A stretch of 47,092 nt of DNA from Methylococcales bacterium (GTDB lineage: Bacteria > Pseudomonadota > Gammaproteobacteria > Methylococcales > Methylomonadaceae): NCBI GenBank assembly GCA_028712795.1, contig JAQTPT010000031.1, forward strand, positions 1 to 47,092, given 5' to 3'. Within the stretch, counting starts at the first letter, position 1. Every line of letters begins with the position of its first letter. A program made the position numbers and the translations under genes. Shown piece by piece: positions 1 through 8,615 of the stretch. The notes beneath the pieces were generated by a model, which saw only the letters and a program-made list of their open reading frames with translations, searched no databases and was not told the origin of the DNA.

Positions 1-893
1 GCGGTCTGTCCGACGTGGATGTTGGAAACCACAACATTGGCTCGGATAATCTGGCCGTTCTCCAATATGATTCCGCTGACTTTGCCTTGTTCTACGCAAA
101 TGCGCCGCACACTGGAATTTAGCAACACCTCGCCGCCTTGATGTTCCACCGCTTTGGCAAGAAGATTGGCGTAAGTCTGGAAACTGCCACGGCAATAATA
201 AGCGCCCTCGTAGGTGTAACCGGCCATCATAGTGGCCCAGTACAGAAAGGATAGCTTGGAGGGAGGTAAGCCCAGATAGGGCCAGAGGGAGGCGCAGACG
301 TTCTTTAAACGAGCATCGACAAGGAACTCATCCAGTGCTTCGGTGAGGGTGGTGCGGCGATAGCGTAACAAGTTGGCCAGGACTCGTGTGGGCGAGACAT
401 GAGCCGACTTACCTTGTTCCAGTATCTCTTCCGCCAGCATAGCCTCTTCGGCCAATACCCGGCAAAGACGGGTCAGGGAATGCAGGCGGTTTCTTTCTTG
501 AGGAAACTGTTCGGTCAAGCCGGTAATAAAAGCTTCTTCGCCTGCCTGCAAGGCTACTTCGAATTCCGGGAAAACCGCCCGTGCGTAAGTCTGGATAGGA
601 AGGAAAATGGCTTGCGGGTCTATTCCCGCAGCCTGACTGATCTTGTGGATGGCGCTGCCGTTGCGGTAGCCCTGTGTGCCGCAGCCGCTGACCAGATGTA
701 CCCCGGAATCGAAATGGTAGTCTCGCCGTCTGAACCCGTGCGCATAACCACCCGGACGGTCATGGCGCTCCACCAGCAGCACTGACTTCCCGGCCTTTGC
801 CAGCAATGCGGCCGTGCTTAGGCCACCGATGCCCGCGCCGATGACTATTACGTCGTAAACTTCTTTTTCGGATTCTCTATGAATGCCGCGCAT
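1..893 (-). CDS. CrtI/CrtISO-like FAD-dependent oxidoreductase (3' end beyond window)
   Basis: Reading the minus strand from an ATG at 893, the frame stays open to the window edge, giving 297 residues of an incomplete protein. Residues 14-30 are a dinucleotide-binding Rossmann start (DVIVIGAGIGGLSTAAL), followed by a GGYAHGFRR-type loop and a FDSGVHLVSG stretch, as in phytoene desaturase, carotenoid isomerase and retinol saturase relatives. Near the visible end, VVSNIH is the usual second FAD-contact region of this superfamily. An in-frame stop lies seven bases-triplets upstream at most, so the start is well bounded, although no good ribosome site is seen. It lies downstream of the ligase gene on the same strand with 116 bases between. 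I infer a polyene-modifying redox or isomerase role from context; a carotenoid enzyme unrelated to the cluster is the alternative. Confidence 0.82.
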   Translation of the reverse strand, partial: MRGIHRESEKEVYDVIVIGAGIGGLSTAALLAKAGKSVLLVERHDRPGGYAHGFRRRDYHFDSGVHLVSGCGTQGYRNGSAIHKISQAAGIDPQAIFLPIQTYARAVFPEFEVALQAGEEAFITGLTEQFPQERNRLHSLTRLCRVLAEEAMLAEEILEQGKSAHVSPTRVLANLLRYRRTTLTEALDEFLVDARLKNVCASLWPYLGLPPSKLSFLYWATMMAGYTYEGAYYCRGSFQTYANLLAKAVEHQGGEVLLNSSVRRICVEQGKVSGIILENGQIIRANVVVSNIHVGQT

Positions 894-1009
894 TGAGTGT
901 CTTCATTAAGAATAGCTTTGGCTGAGGTAGACCGCGAATAGGAAAGGGTGTTTCAATTGAGGTTAGGTTAGCAGATAGCAGGCTGCGTCTCAAATTTAGC
1001 ATCCTTTCA

Positions 1010-2341
1010 TTAAATTAGATCCGCCAAAAGATTTTCCATATCAGCCTTTGCAAGTTTTCCAACTTCGTTGCGCGGGATGGCGGAGACATAGTGGATTTTA
1101 CGGGGCAGGAAAACTTCGTCCAGATAGGGCCGCAATCCTTTTCGAATGGTTTGTTTGTCCAGACGGCTGATCACCACGGCGGTTAGGCGGCTTTCGTCCG
1201 GCGTTCTTTTCTGGATGAAGAAAAAGCCGTCTTCTATTCCTTCTATATCTTTTAGTCTTCGGTTGAGTTCGGCCAAAGAGGCACGCTTTCCGCCGATTTT
1301 GATCATGTCTAAATCTCGTCCTTGCAAGGCGAACTGTCCGTTAGCTTCGATCATGAAGCTGTCTTGCAGAAGAGCTGGGGCCGGTAGATGCGGGGATTCG
1401 AGAATAGTTTGTCCGGTTTCATCCTGCCTTAACAGGATGTTTTTGTAAGGTCGCCAAAGGCTTTCGCGCAAGAGCTCCCGGTTGGCAAAAGAAAGAGTTT
1501 CCGTGCTACCATAGATTTCATGTGGAGATTGCCCAAGTGCGGAATAAGTTTCCTGCGCGAGCTTTTCGGATAATGTGTCGGTTGCGGATAGAATGCCAAC
1601 AAGTTGGGTCCATGAGCCGGTAGCTTTGGTCAGGGAACGTAAATGAGTGGGCGTGGTTGCCAACACAGAGGGCCAAGGAGCAGTCTCGACCACGCGGCGA
1701 ATGTCTGCGGGGAAGAAGGGCCGTTCATCATGCATGATCAGGCTGGAAAACAAGGGCCAAAACACCGAGGTTTCCAGTCCATACATGTGTTGTGGGGGGG
1801 TAGTGGAAACCATTAGCAGCCGTTGATGGCTTAGGCCGAGGCTGCCCACCGCAAGGTTGGCCGAAATTCTGAAAGCCTTTAGGCTGTGGGCGCAAGGCTT
1901 GGGCTTTCCGGTGCTTCCAGAGGTAAATGCGATCAATGCCGTGCGATCCCAGTCGAAGCCGATTTCCAGGGAAATGTCCTCGGATCCCGGCGCTTCCACC
2001 GGGAACCACTCCAGGCCGGGTAAGTCCGGAGCGCGTTCGCAGGCAAGGTAAGCTCCGGGGTATTCACGGGAGATTTCTTTGACTACAGTCATCAGGCTGG
2101 AGGGCGGCAGCAGACAAATCTGCCCTCGACTTGCCGCTGCCAACAATAACAAGCAAAATAGATAGCGGTTTTCGCATAAATTGAATACATAAGGACGATC
2201 CGGCAAGCATCCGGCTATTTTCCTTACGTCAGACCACAAGTTTCCACGCCTTATTAGTCTGCCCTGATGGAGAGCGAAAGGCTCTTCGCTGGCTAGGGGC
2301 GTTTGGTGGAGGGCTTTGGATGGTGTAATGGTTTCCGGCAT
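1010..2341 (-). CDS. AMP-dependent acyl-CoA/acyl-ACP ligase, ApeH-like
   Basis: A 443-residue member of the ANL adenylating superfamily. The P-loop-like A3 motif is at residues 140-148 (TSGSTGKPK), the A5 motif reads YGSTE, the hinge region reads GRDLDMIKIGGKR, and the C-terminal PRNEVGKL carries the conserved catalytic lysine. The protein is shorter than typical acyl-CoA synthetases (about 500-550 residues), as is usual for the ligases of aryl-polyene clusters, which activate an aromatic acid starter for loading on an acyl carrier protein. It is transcribed away from the biosynthetic operon; in the APE clusters I know this gene sits inside the operon between the membrane-protein and dehydratase genes. 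Starter identity cannot be read from the sequence. Overlapping ORFs on both strands here are shadows. Confidence 0.85.
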   Translation of the reverse strand: MPETITPSKALHQTPLASEEPFALHQGRLIRRGNLWSDVRKIAGCLPDRPYVFNLCENRYLFCLLLLAAASRGQICLLPPSSLMTVVKEISREYPGAYLACERAPDLPGLEWFPVEAPGSEDISLEIGFDWDRTALIAFTSGSTGKPKPCAHSLKAFRISANLAVGSLGLSHQRLLMVSTTPPQHMYGLETSVFWPLFSSLIMHDERPFFPADIRRVVETAPWPSVLATTPTHLRSLTKATGSWTQLVGILSATDTLSEKLAQETYSALGQSPHEIYGSTETLSFANRELLRESLWRPYKNILLRQDETGQTILESPHLPAPALLQDSFMIEANGQFALQGRDLDMIKIGGKRASLAELNRRLKDIEGIEDGFFFIQKRTPDESRLTAVVISRLDKQTIRKGLRPYLDEVFLPRKIHYVSAIPRNEVGKLAKADMENLLADLI

Positions 2342-2425
2342 GGGTCGGACTCTATGGAATGGGCCTTGGGCTCTTATTATTGATATTTGCCGTTATTTTA
2401 ATCGAATAAGAGGAGTATGGAATAA

Positions 2426-3652
2426 ATGGATGCGGATGTGTTGATCATTGGCGCGGGTCCTGCCGGGAGTGTGGCGGCTCGAATGCTGAAGAAGCTGGGC
2501 CGCAATGTGGTCATTCTTGAGAAGGAACAGTTTCCGCGATTTTCCATTGGCGAAAGCCTGCTTCCCTATTGCATGGAATTTCTGGAAGCGGCCGGCCTGT
2601 TGGAGGTAGTGGCAGCAGAAAGATTTCAGTTGAAAAATGGCGCCGCTTTTTCCCATGCGGGCAAACTGACTGAATTTAATTTTTCGCAAAAGTTCAGTGC
2701 GGGCTGGACCACCACTTATCAGGTTCCTCGCGCCCGGTTCGATCAGGTATTGGCTGAGGCCGCCGCTGATTGCGGCGTGCCCATCCATTACCGTCACAGT
2801 ATTGTGGCGGCGGACTTCGAGACGCCGGGACAGGCACGCCTGACCAGTCTTGATGCCAGCGGCTTGCAACGTGACTGGACGGCCTCCATGGTAATGGATG
2901 CCAGTGGTTTTGGGCGAGTACTGCCGCGTCTGCTCAAACTTGAGACGCCTTCGTCACTGCCGCCGCGTCAGGCGCTATTTACCCACATTGAGGATCGAAT
3001 TAACGTTGAGGATTATGACCGCAACAAGATCCTGATTGCCATTCATCCTGTGTTTCATGAGGTGTGGTACTGGTTGATTCCTTTCAGCAACGGCAGAAGC
3101 TCTTTAGGCGTGGTGATGCCTGAGGGTTTTCTCGATATGCGGGCCGGTAGTCCACTTGAGATCCTGCGGGAATTGGCAATGGAAGAACCGAGGCTGGCTG
3201 AGTTGCTGAAGGAAAGCTGCTTCGACACGCCGGCCAACCGAATTGGCGGTTATTCGTCCAATGTCAAGTGCTTGCATGGCTCTGGTTTTGTCTTGCTGGG
3301 CAATGCCGGGGAATTTCTCGATCCGGTGTTCTCTTCTGGTATCACCATCGCCTTGAAGTCGGCTGCCCTGGCAGTTCCCCTCGTGAACTGGCAGCTGAGC
3401 GGTTTTCCGGCGGATTGGCATGTTGATTATGAACAAGTCTTGCGCAGGGGGATTGAAGTGTTTCGCTCCTATGTCAATGCCTGGTACGATGGACGCTTAC
3501 AGCGGCTTATTTTTGAAGAACACCAGTTGGCTAGCATCAAAGCGATGATCTGTTCCATTCTTGCCGGATTTGCTTGGGATGAGACTAACCCCATGACCCA
3601 GCGTTGCAGCAACAAAATCGAGGCCATCGCAGAAGCATGTCCACCTTTGTGA
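2426..3652 (+). CDS. Flavin-dependent halogenase-like oxidoreductase 1
   Basis: A 408-residue protein with an N-terminal FAD-binding GAGPAG at residues 9-14. GESLLP follows at about residue 43. A lysine at residue 70 lies in FQLKNGAAF, which resembles the catalytic-lysine region (K.GA.F) of phenol/pyrrole-type flavin halogenases. Residues 214-219 read WYWLIP, an exact match to the WxWxIP signature of flavin-dependent halogenases. GNAGEFLDPVFSSG is the second FAD contact. Such enzymes use reduced FAD, oxygen and halide to form a HOX/haloamine species that halogenates an aromatic ring, often one carried on an ACP. The ATG at 2426 has AGGAG 12 bases upstream. Many relatives annotated as tryptophan halogenases are untested and may act as monooxygenases. 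It starts the plus-strand cluster, divergent from the ligase. Confidence 0.8.
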   Translation: MDADVLIIGAGPAGSVAARMLKKLGRNVVILEKEQFPRFSIGESLLPYCMEFLEAAGLLEVVAAERFQLKNGAAFSHAGKLTEFNFSQKFSAGWTTTYQVPRARFDQVLAEAAADCGVPIHYRHSIVAADFETPGQARLTSLDASGLQRDWTASMVMDASGFGRVLPRLLKLETPSSLPPRQALFTHIEDRINVEDYDRNKILIAIHPVFHEVWYWLIPFSNGRSSLGVVMPEGFLDMRAGSPLEILRELAMEEPRLAELLKESCFDTPANRIGGYSSNVKCLHGSGFVLLGNAGEFLDPVFSSGITIALKSAALAVPLVNWQLSGFPADWHVDYEQVLRRGIEVFRSYVNAWYDGRLQRLIFEEHQLASIKAMICSILAGFAWDETNPMTQRCSNKIEAIAEACPPL

Positions 3653-3770
3653 GCGCCACTCTATTTGTAAACAGATATGTTTCTTCGGCATCTGCCAACC
3701 CAGACTTAGCCCTATTTCCAGGGCTGATATATAAATTTACCGGCTCAGGGGCTTATGGTATTCTGCCTCA

Positions 3771-3799
3771 TTGAGAACCTCCTTTATACTTACTAAAAA
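3771..3799 (+). promoter_or_regulatory. Possible sigma-70 promoter for the lipoprotein/KS operon
   Basis: TTGAGA at 3771-3776 and TAAAAA at 3794-3799 are 17 bases apart, within a 175-base gap between the first halogenase-like gene and the lipoprotein gene. The -10 box matches the consensus at only four positions, so this is a weak call made mainly because the gap is the longest inside the plus-strand cluster. Confidence 0.3.
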
Positions 3800-3827
3800 T
3801 AGATGACCGCTTTTAAAGGAAACAATC

Positions 3828-4241
3828 ATGAAAATGAAGTTTATAATTTCGGCTTTCCTTGTAATTGCCCTTTTGAATTTGTTGGGCTGTCATTCTGCGC
3901 CTATACAGAACGTGGAGTACGCGCCAGTCACGATAAAAAAATTGAATTACACTGAAGAAGATGTCGCAAAGCTAATTATGCGAGCGGGCGCCTCGACCCC
4001 ATGGCGCTTGGAACAGAACAGGCCTGGAGTTATCTTGGCTACTTATTACGGACCTCTGGAAGACGGAAAAATCAGCTATTCCGCCTCGGTGACGATTACT
4101 TATACCAGGCAAAGTTATAGCATCCAGTATCTCAGCAGTACCGGCAATCTCCACTATGGCCCGGGGAAAATCCATGAAAACTACAATAGCTGGGTGAAAA
4201 ATTTAGACAATGCGATACGCCGTGAAATGCTTATCGATTAG
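3828..4241 (+). CDS. Small lipoprotein of unknown function
   Basis: A 137-residue protein that I do not recognise. It has a classical lipoprotein signal: a basic start, a hydrophobic run (residues 5-19) and a lipobox LLGC with the lipidated cysteine at residue 21. The mature part is about 117 residues, polar, with alternating hydrophobic residues suggestive of beta strands (SYSASVTITYTRQSYSIQYL) and a C-terminal YNSWVKNLDNAI helix. AAGGAAAC precedes the ATG. It ends 9 bases before the ketosynthase start. APE clusters of Enterobacteria carry an outer-membrane lipoprotein (ApeN, DUF3261) just before the ApeO ketosynthase, so this may fill the same place, but it is shorter and I see no convincing similarity. 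Base composition looks more AT-rich than the genes around it. Confidence 0.8.
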   Translation: MKMKFIISAFLVIALLNLLGCHSAPIQNVEYAPVTIKKLNYTEEDVAKLIMRAGASTPWRLEQNRPGVILATYYGPLEDGKISYSASVTITYTRQSYSIQYLSSTGNLHYGPGKIHENYNSWVKNLDNAIRREMLID

Positions 4242-4250
4242 GGCGGGACT

Positions 4251-5420
4251 TTGTTTTTGAATGATTTAGGGATTGTCTGTGTCTTAGGGGACGGCAAGGC
4301 CGAAGTGTTGGCCGCATGGCTTTCGGGACAGTGTGTGCAGACGGTCCCCGTCCCTTGGCTGAATTCGGACATCCCCGCGCTCAGCGTGCAAACCGAACCT
4401 CCTCCCCTCCCGAAAAGCCTCAATCGATACGATTGCCGCAACAACCGCATCCTGTTGTCTGCATTGGGCCAAATCGAGCAGCCTGTCAGGCGTATGATTG
4501 GACGATATGGCCGGGATCGTATCGGAGTGGTCGTCGGCACCAGCACTTCAGGTATCGCTGAAGGTGAGAGGGCAGTGGGCGTCTTGCAAGCGACGGGTCA
4601 GATGCCGGCTGATTATCATTACAAACAGCAGGAGTTGGGCGGGGCGGTTGAATTTCTAACACACTACCTGGATATCCGGGGACCTGCCTATACTGTTTCG
4701 ACGACCTGCTCTTCAAGCGCCAACGCCTTGGCATCAGCCCGTCGCCTGATACGCTTGGGTGTTTGCGATGCGGTGCTGGTGGGCGGCGGGGACGCCTTAT
4801 GCGGCACCACCCTGGAGGGCTTCGCCGCCTTAGGCGCGCTCAGCAAAACGCGCTGTAATCCCTTCAGCAAAAATCGCGACGGAACCGTTATAGGGGAGGG
4901 GGCAGCCTTGTTTCTGATGAGCCGGGAACCTGCGGATATTGCTCTGTTGGGTGTTGGTGCCAGTTCCGACGCCTATCATATTTCCGCGCCGCGACCCGAT
5001 GGCGCTTGCGCCTATGCGGCGATGCAATGCGCCCTACAGGATGCCGGACTGGCTCCCGGACAAGTGGATTACATTAACCTTCATGGCACGGCTACTTGGC
5101 AAAACGACGCCATGGAAAGCCGGGCAGTCGGGCGGTTGTTCGGAAGCCTGACCTCTTGCGGTTCAAGCAAGCCAGCTACCGGCCATTGCTTAGGCGCTGC
5201 GGGAGCGATTGAAGCGGGATTGTGCTGGCTTATTTTGTCTGACTTGAACAGGGAAAAGCGTTTGCCACCGCATTATTGGGATGGTGAAGCGGATTCCGAA
5301 ATGATGCGTCTTGGTTTTGTCACGCTTGAACAACCCATGCTTAAGCCACTACAATACTGTCTTAGTAATTCTTTTGCTTTCGGTGGTAACAATGTGTCCT
5401 TGCTCCTTGGTCATCCCTGA
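4251..5420 (+). CDS. Beta-ketoacyl-ACP synthase, ApeO-like (elongating KS)
   Basis: A 389-residue thiolase-fold ketosynthase. The nucleophilic cysteine is residue 153 in TTCSSSANAL, and the two catalytic histidines are visible in LHGTATWQND and in KPATGHCLGAAG, so it should be active. In APE systems ApeO pairs with the chain-length factor ApeC and extends an ACP-bound aryl chain with malonyl units. The start is taken as TTG at 4251 because the resulting N-terminus (MFLNDLG) matches the usual MYLN-type start of this family and no ATG fits; a second TTG lies at 4257. It follows the lipoprotein by 9 bases and overlaps the next gene by 29 bases, implying co-translation. Confidence 0.9.
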   Translation: MFLNDLGIVCVLGDGKAEVLAAWLSGQCVQTVPVPWLNSDIPALSVQTEPPPLPKSLNRYDCRNNRILLSALGQIEQPVRRMIGRYGRDRIGVVVGTSTSGIAEGERAVGVLQATGQMPADYHYKQQELGGAVEFLTHYLDIRGPAYTVSTTCSSSANALASARRLIRLGVCDAVLVGGGDALCGTTLEGFAALGALSKTRCNPFSKNRDGTVIGEGAALFLMSREPADIALLGVGASSDAYHISAPRPDGACAYAAMQCALQDAGLAPGQVDYINLHGTATWQNDAMESRAVGRLFGSLTSCGSSKPATGHCLGAAGAIEAGLCWLILSDLNREKRLPPHYWDGEADSEMMRLGFVTLEQPMLKPLQYCLSNSFAFGGNNVSLLLGHP

Positions 5421-5883
5421 AAAATCAGCGGATTTCCCTTACCCGGTCGAAGCGCTGCTTCCCCACTCTCAAGGCATGGTGCTGCTGGACCGTGTGTTGG
5501 AGGCGGGAGAAGACCATATCGTTGTTGAACTTAAAGTGCGTGACGATGGCTTGTTTTCAAGCGCTGACCATACCGTTCCTGCCTGGGTGGGACTGGAATA
5601 CATGGCGCAGGCCATCGCTGCATTTTCCGGTTACCACCGAAAAAACAGAGGCGAGGAGATTGGCTTGGGTTTTTTATTGGGCACCCGCCACTACCAATGC
5701 TCGGCCGGATGCTTCCCCTGCGGCACAGGCTTGCGGGTGCGGGTGGAAAAAATCATTGAGGCCTCCAATGATATGTCTGTTTTCGATTGCGCCCTGGAAG
5801 GCGGCGGCATCAATGCGGCCTCGCAGCTTAATGTTCTTTTGCCGCAGGATTCAAAAAAATTTCTAACCGGAAAAGGAATATGA
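5392..5883 (+). CDS. Hotdog-fold 3-hydroxyacyl-ACP dehydratase, ApeP-like
   Basis: A 163-residue protein when started at the ATG at 5392; the open frame extends further upstream inside the ketosynthase gene but that part is not dehydratase-like. Residues include LLPHSQGMVLLDRV near the N-terminus, the common start of FabZ/FabA-like dehydratases, and GLEYMAQAIAAFSG, the central hotdog helix with its conserved glutamate. In the Xenorhabdus APE system ApeP works as a complex with a second hotdog protein, ApeI, to dehydrate the 3-hydroxyacyl intermediate; the ApeI-like gene is at 10439-10822. Its end overlaps the ketoreductase start by four bases (ATGA). Confidence 0.87.
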   Translation: MCPCSLVIPEKSADFPYPVEALLPHSQGMVLLDRVLEAGEDHIVVELKVRDDGLFSSADHTVPAWVGLEYMAQAIAAFSGYHRKNRGEEIGLGFLLGTRHYQCSAGCFPCGTGLRVRVEKIIEASNDMSVFDCALEGGGINAASQLNVLLPQDSKKFLTGKGI

Positions 5884-6608
5884 TCCAAAAAACCATTCTA
5901 GTTACCGGATCCAGTCGAGGTATCGGCAAAGCCATTGCCTTGCGCTTAGCCCGTGAAGGGTACGATATCGTTGTGCATTGCCGGAACCGCCTGGCCGAAG
6001 CATCTCAAGTACGGGATAGTATCGCGCAAATTGGACGAGAGTCTCGTGTTCTCAGCTTTGATCTGGCCGACCGGTCAGCCGCCAAGGCTATCCTGGAGGC
6101 TGATATTCAGGTTCATGGCGCCTATTACGGGGTAGTGTGCAATGCCGGCCTTGCTCGGGACAACGCCTTTCCTGCCCTGAGTGGGGAAGATTGGGACCAG
6201 GTTTTGCGCAGCAATCTGGATGGTTTTTACAACGTGCTCAGTCCTCTCGTCATGCCCATGATTCAGCAACGTAAGCCGGGGCGCATCGTTACGCTGTCGT
6301 CGGTCTCAGGGTTAACCGGTAACCGGGGCCAGGTTAACTACAGTGCAGCCAAGGCAGGTATCATCGGTGCCAGCAAGGCACTGGCAGTGGAATTGGCGAA
6401 ACGCGAAATTACAGTGAATTGCGTGGCTCCAGGTCTCATAGAGACAGAAATGTTGGAAGGCCTGCCCTTGAATGAGGTGTTATCAACCATCCCCGCAAGA
6501 CGATTGGGAACTCCGGAAGAGGTTGCTGCGCTGGTCGCCTTTCTGATGTCAGAAGATGCCGGCTATATCACCCGCCAGGTTATTTCGGTGAATGGGGGCT
6601 TGTGTTGA
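5880..6608 (+). CDS. 3-oxoacyl-ACP reductase (FabG family), ApeQ-like
   Basis: A 242-residue short-chain dehydrogenase/reductase. The NADP-binding TGSSRGIG is at residues 9-16, NAGLARD is present, the catalytic serine is at about residue 141 and the YxxxK pair is Y154/K158 in NYSAAKAG. It reduces each 3-ketoacyl-ACP to the 3-hydroxy form before dehydration. The ATG overlaps the dehydratase stop in ATGA, and the end overlaps the following ketosynthase start, so it is embedded in a translationally coupled chain. Sequence alone cannot tell it from a housekeeping FabG, but no fatty-acid genes (fabD, acpP, fabH) are beside it. Confidence 0.92.
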   Translation: MIQKTILVTGSSRGIGKAIALRLAREGYDIVVHCRNRLAEASQVRDSIAQIGRESRVLSFDLADRSAAKAILEADIQVHGAYYGVVCNAGLARDNAFPALSGEDWDQVLRSNLDGFYNVLSPLVMPMIQQRKPGRIVTLSSVSGLTGNRGQVNYSAAKAGIIGASKALAVELAKREITVNCVAPGLIETEMLEGLPLNEVLSTIPARRLGTPEEVAALVAFLMSEDAGYITRQVISVNGGLC

Positions 6609-7837
6609 ACAGGCGCGTGGTGGTTACAGGCATGGCAGGCTTTTCACCCATCGGCAACGATTGGGACGAAATGCTTATTAGCCTCCGCAACCACCGTTCC
6701 GGCATACGTTATTTGCCAGAGTGGGATAAGTATAACGGTCTGTTGACCAAGTTGGGCGCTCCGGTGGAGAATTTCAGCCTGCCTGCTCTTTACACCCGCA
6801 AAAACACCCGCAGCATGGGGCGGGTGTCCTTATTGGCTACCCGTGCCACGGAACTGGCCCTCACCGATGCCGGATTACTGGGTGACCCCGTGGTTTGCGG
6901 AGGACGCACCGGCGTGGCCTACGGGTCTTCGGTGGGTTCAACCCCGGCCATCGCTGATTTTGGCAGAATGCTGATCAACCGTGATATCGGCAACCTCAAC
7001 GCGACTACCTATCTCAAGATGATGGGGCACACCACCACGGCCAACGTGGCCGTGTTCTTCCAGGTGCGCGGGCGGATCATTCCCGCCGTCAGCGCCTGCA
7101 CCTCCGGCAGTCAGGGCATAGGCTTCGCCTACGAGGCCATCAAATTCGGCCTGCAGGACGTGATGTTAGCCGGCGGGGCGGAAGAGCTTTGCCCCACCAT
7201 GGCGGCACTCTTCGACGCCTTGTATGCCACCAGCACACGCAATGGCGAGCCCCACCTCACCCCCAGGCCCTTCGACCGCGGCCGTGATGGACTGGTGATT
7301 GGCGAAGGCAGCTGCACTCTGGTGCTGGAGGAGTTGGGGCGAGCCCTGGATCGAGGGGCGCGTATCTATGCCGAGGTGACGGGTTTCTCCACTAATGCCG
7401 ATGGTTTGCATGTTACGCAGCCGAATTCGGAAACCATGCAGGAAGTCATGCGTCTGGCTTTATTGGATGCGGCGCTTGAAGCCAGTCAAATAGCTTACAT
7501 CAGCGGCCACGGCACCGCCACCGAGCAGGGCGATATCACTGAAAGCCATGCCACTCAGGCGGTATTCGGTGCAAACACCCCCGTCAGCAGCCTAAAAAGT
7601 TACACAGGTCACACCCTGGGTGCTTGCGGGGCTTTGGAGGCAATGGTTGCCATCCGCATGATGCAGGAGGGCTGGTTCCACCCGACGCTTAATCTTGACG
7701 ATCCTGACCCCCGGTGCGCTGATCTTGATTACATTATGGGCGGCGGGCGCAATATTGCGGCCGAACATGTGATAAGCAATAACTTTGCTTTCGGCGGCAT
7801 CAACACTTCCCTGATTTTCAGCCGCTATGGAAGCTGA
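6602..7837 (+). CDS. Beta-ketoacyl-ACP synthase, ApeR-like
   Basis: A 411-residue FabF-like ketosynthase with Cys166 in SACTSGSQG and catalytic histidines in SGHGTATEQGD and SYTGHTLGACG; the full Cys-His-His triad is present. In APE clusters ApeR is a second homodimeric ketosynthase thought to act early in chain building or to provide starter flexibility. Started at GTG 6602, giving MLNRRVVVTGMAG; TTG at 6605 is an equally possible start. The start lies within the end of the ketoreductase gene (7-base overlap), and the end overlaps the next gene by 11 bases. Confidence 0.9.
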   Translation: MLNRRVVVTGMAGFSPIGNDWDEMLISLRNHRSGIRYLPEWDKYNGLLTKLGAPVENFSLPALYTRKNTRSMGRVSLLATRATELALTDAGLLGDPVVCGGRTGVAYGSSVGSTPAIADFGRMLINRDIGNLNATTYLKMMGHTTTANVAVFFQVRGRIIPAVSACTSGSQGIGFAYEAIKFGLQDVMLAGGAEELCPTMAALFDALYATSTRNGEPHLTPRPFDRGRDGLVIGEGSCTLVLEELGRALDRGARIYAEVTGFSTNADGLHVTQPNSETMQEVMRLALLDAALEASQIAYISGHGTATEQGDITESHATQAVFGANTPVSSLKSYTGHTLGACGALEAMVAIRMMQEGWFHPTLNLDDPDPRCADLDYIMGGGRNIAAEHVISNNFAFGGINTSLIFSRYGS

Positions 7838-8615
7838 AATGACGGATGTCCTGGAATCGCCCCGCACGCTGCCTGAAAATTCCGGCATCCAGGAAATCCG
7901 CCTAGGCTTTACACTTCAGCACTGGTGCCTTTGGCAGTCCAGGGAGACTCCCTTTGGGGAATTTTGGCCTGGCGGAGAGGTTTTACCCTGTAATGGCGGC
8001 CGTGCCGATGTTACCTTTTTGCCGATGATGCAAAGCCGCAGGCTGTCACCCCTGGCCAGGGCGGTCAGCGCCGTGGCCTGGCATAGCCGGCAACAGGGTG
8101 GGGACATGCCTTCAGTGTTTTTCTCAAGCCATGGCGAAAGTCAATATTATTTAGAGATGTTGCAGGCGCTAGCCGGAGGTGAGGATGTCTCGCCCAGCCG
8201 CTTCAGCCTATGCGTGCATAACGCCATTGCGGGTCTTTCCAGCTTCCACAGCGCAAGTTACTTGCCGTATGTGTCCCTGGCCGGAGGAACGGAGGGAATG
8301 TTTGCCGCTTTTCTGGAAGCTGGCGGCATTCTATTGGAAGCTCCAAAAGTTTTGGTGGTTTGGTATGAGCAAGCCTTACCCGATGCTTACCGGGCTTACC
8401 TTGACACGTCAGAAACCACTTTTGCTCTTGCCATGGTTCTGGCCAGAGCCGGCGGACTTGGACACCAGCTACGGCTTGCCCGCTGGGCTGACAAGGGCAG
8501 GTCAAATGCGGAAGATTGCACGCAAAGCCTAGTCCAGGCCATCCTTGATGGCCAGCGCAGTGCAGTCTGCCACCTGAATCAGTCAATTTGGCAGTGGCGT
8601 TTGGACGATGCTTGA
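7827..8615 (+). CDS. Ketosynthase-like chain-length factor, ApeC-like
   Basis: A 262-residue protein of the short ketoacyl-synthase-like family (Ketoacyl-synt_2 type, chain-length factor). It contains FSLCVHNAIAGLSSFHSAS where true ketosynthases carry the nucleophile region; the typical member has S.HNA.AG there. Later histidines of active ketosynthases are not evident, as expected of a non-catalytic partner. APE chain-length factors form a heterodimer with the ApeO ketosynthase. ATG at 7827 overlaps the previous gene; ATG at 7839 is the alternative start. It ends with an 8-base overlap into the acyltransferase gene. Confidence 0.82.
   Translation: MEAEMTDVLESPRTLPENSGIQEIRLGFTLQHWCLWQSRETPFGEFWPGGEVLPCNGGRADVTFLPMMQSRRLSPLARAVSAVAWHSRQQGGDMPSVFFSSHGESQYYLEMLQALAGGEDVSPSRFSLCVHNAIAGLSSFHSASYLPYVSLAGGTEGMFAAFLEAGGILLEAPKVLVVWYEQALPDAYRAYLDTSETTFALAMVLARAGGLGHQLRLARWADKGRSNAEDCTQSLVQAILDGQRSAVCHLNQSIWQWRLDDA

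Noticed and set aside
399..785. 128-codon plus-strand ORF
   Set aside because: Antisense shadow of the CrtI-like gene, whose minus-strand frame is open over the whole span with clear FAD motifs.
2411..2425. Two-codon ATG-GAA-TAA frame just before the first halogenase-like gene
   Set aside because: Too short to support as a leader peptide; probably chance.
5311..5391. N-terminal extension of the ApeP-like dehydratase
   Set aside because: Overlaps the ketosynthase C-terminus in another frame and looks like translated shadow sequence.
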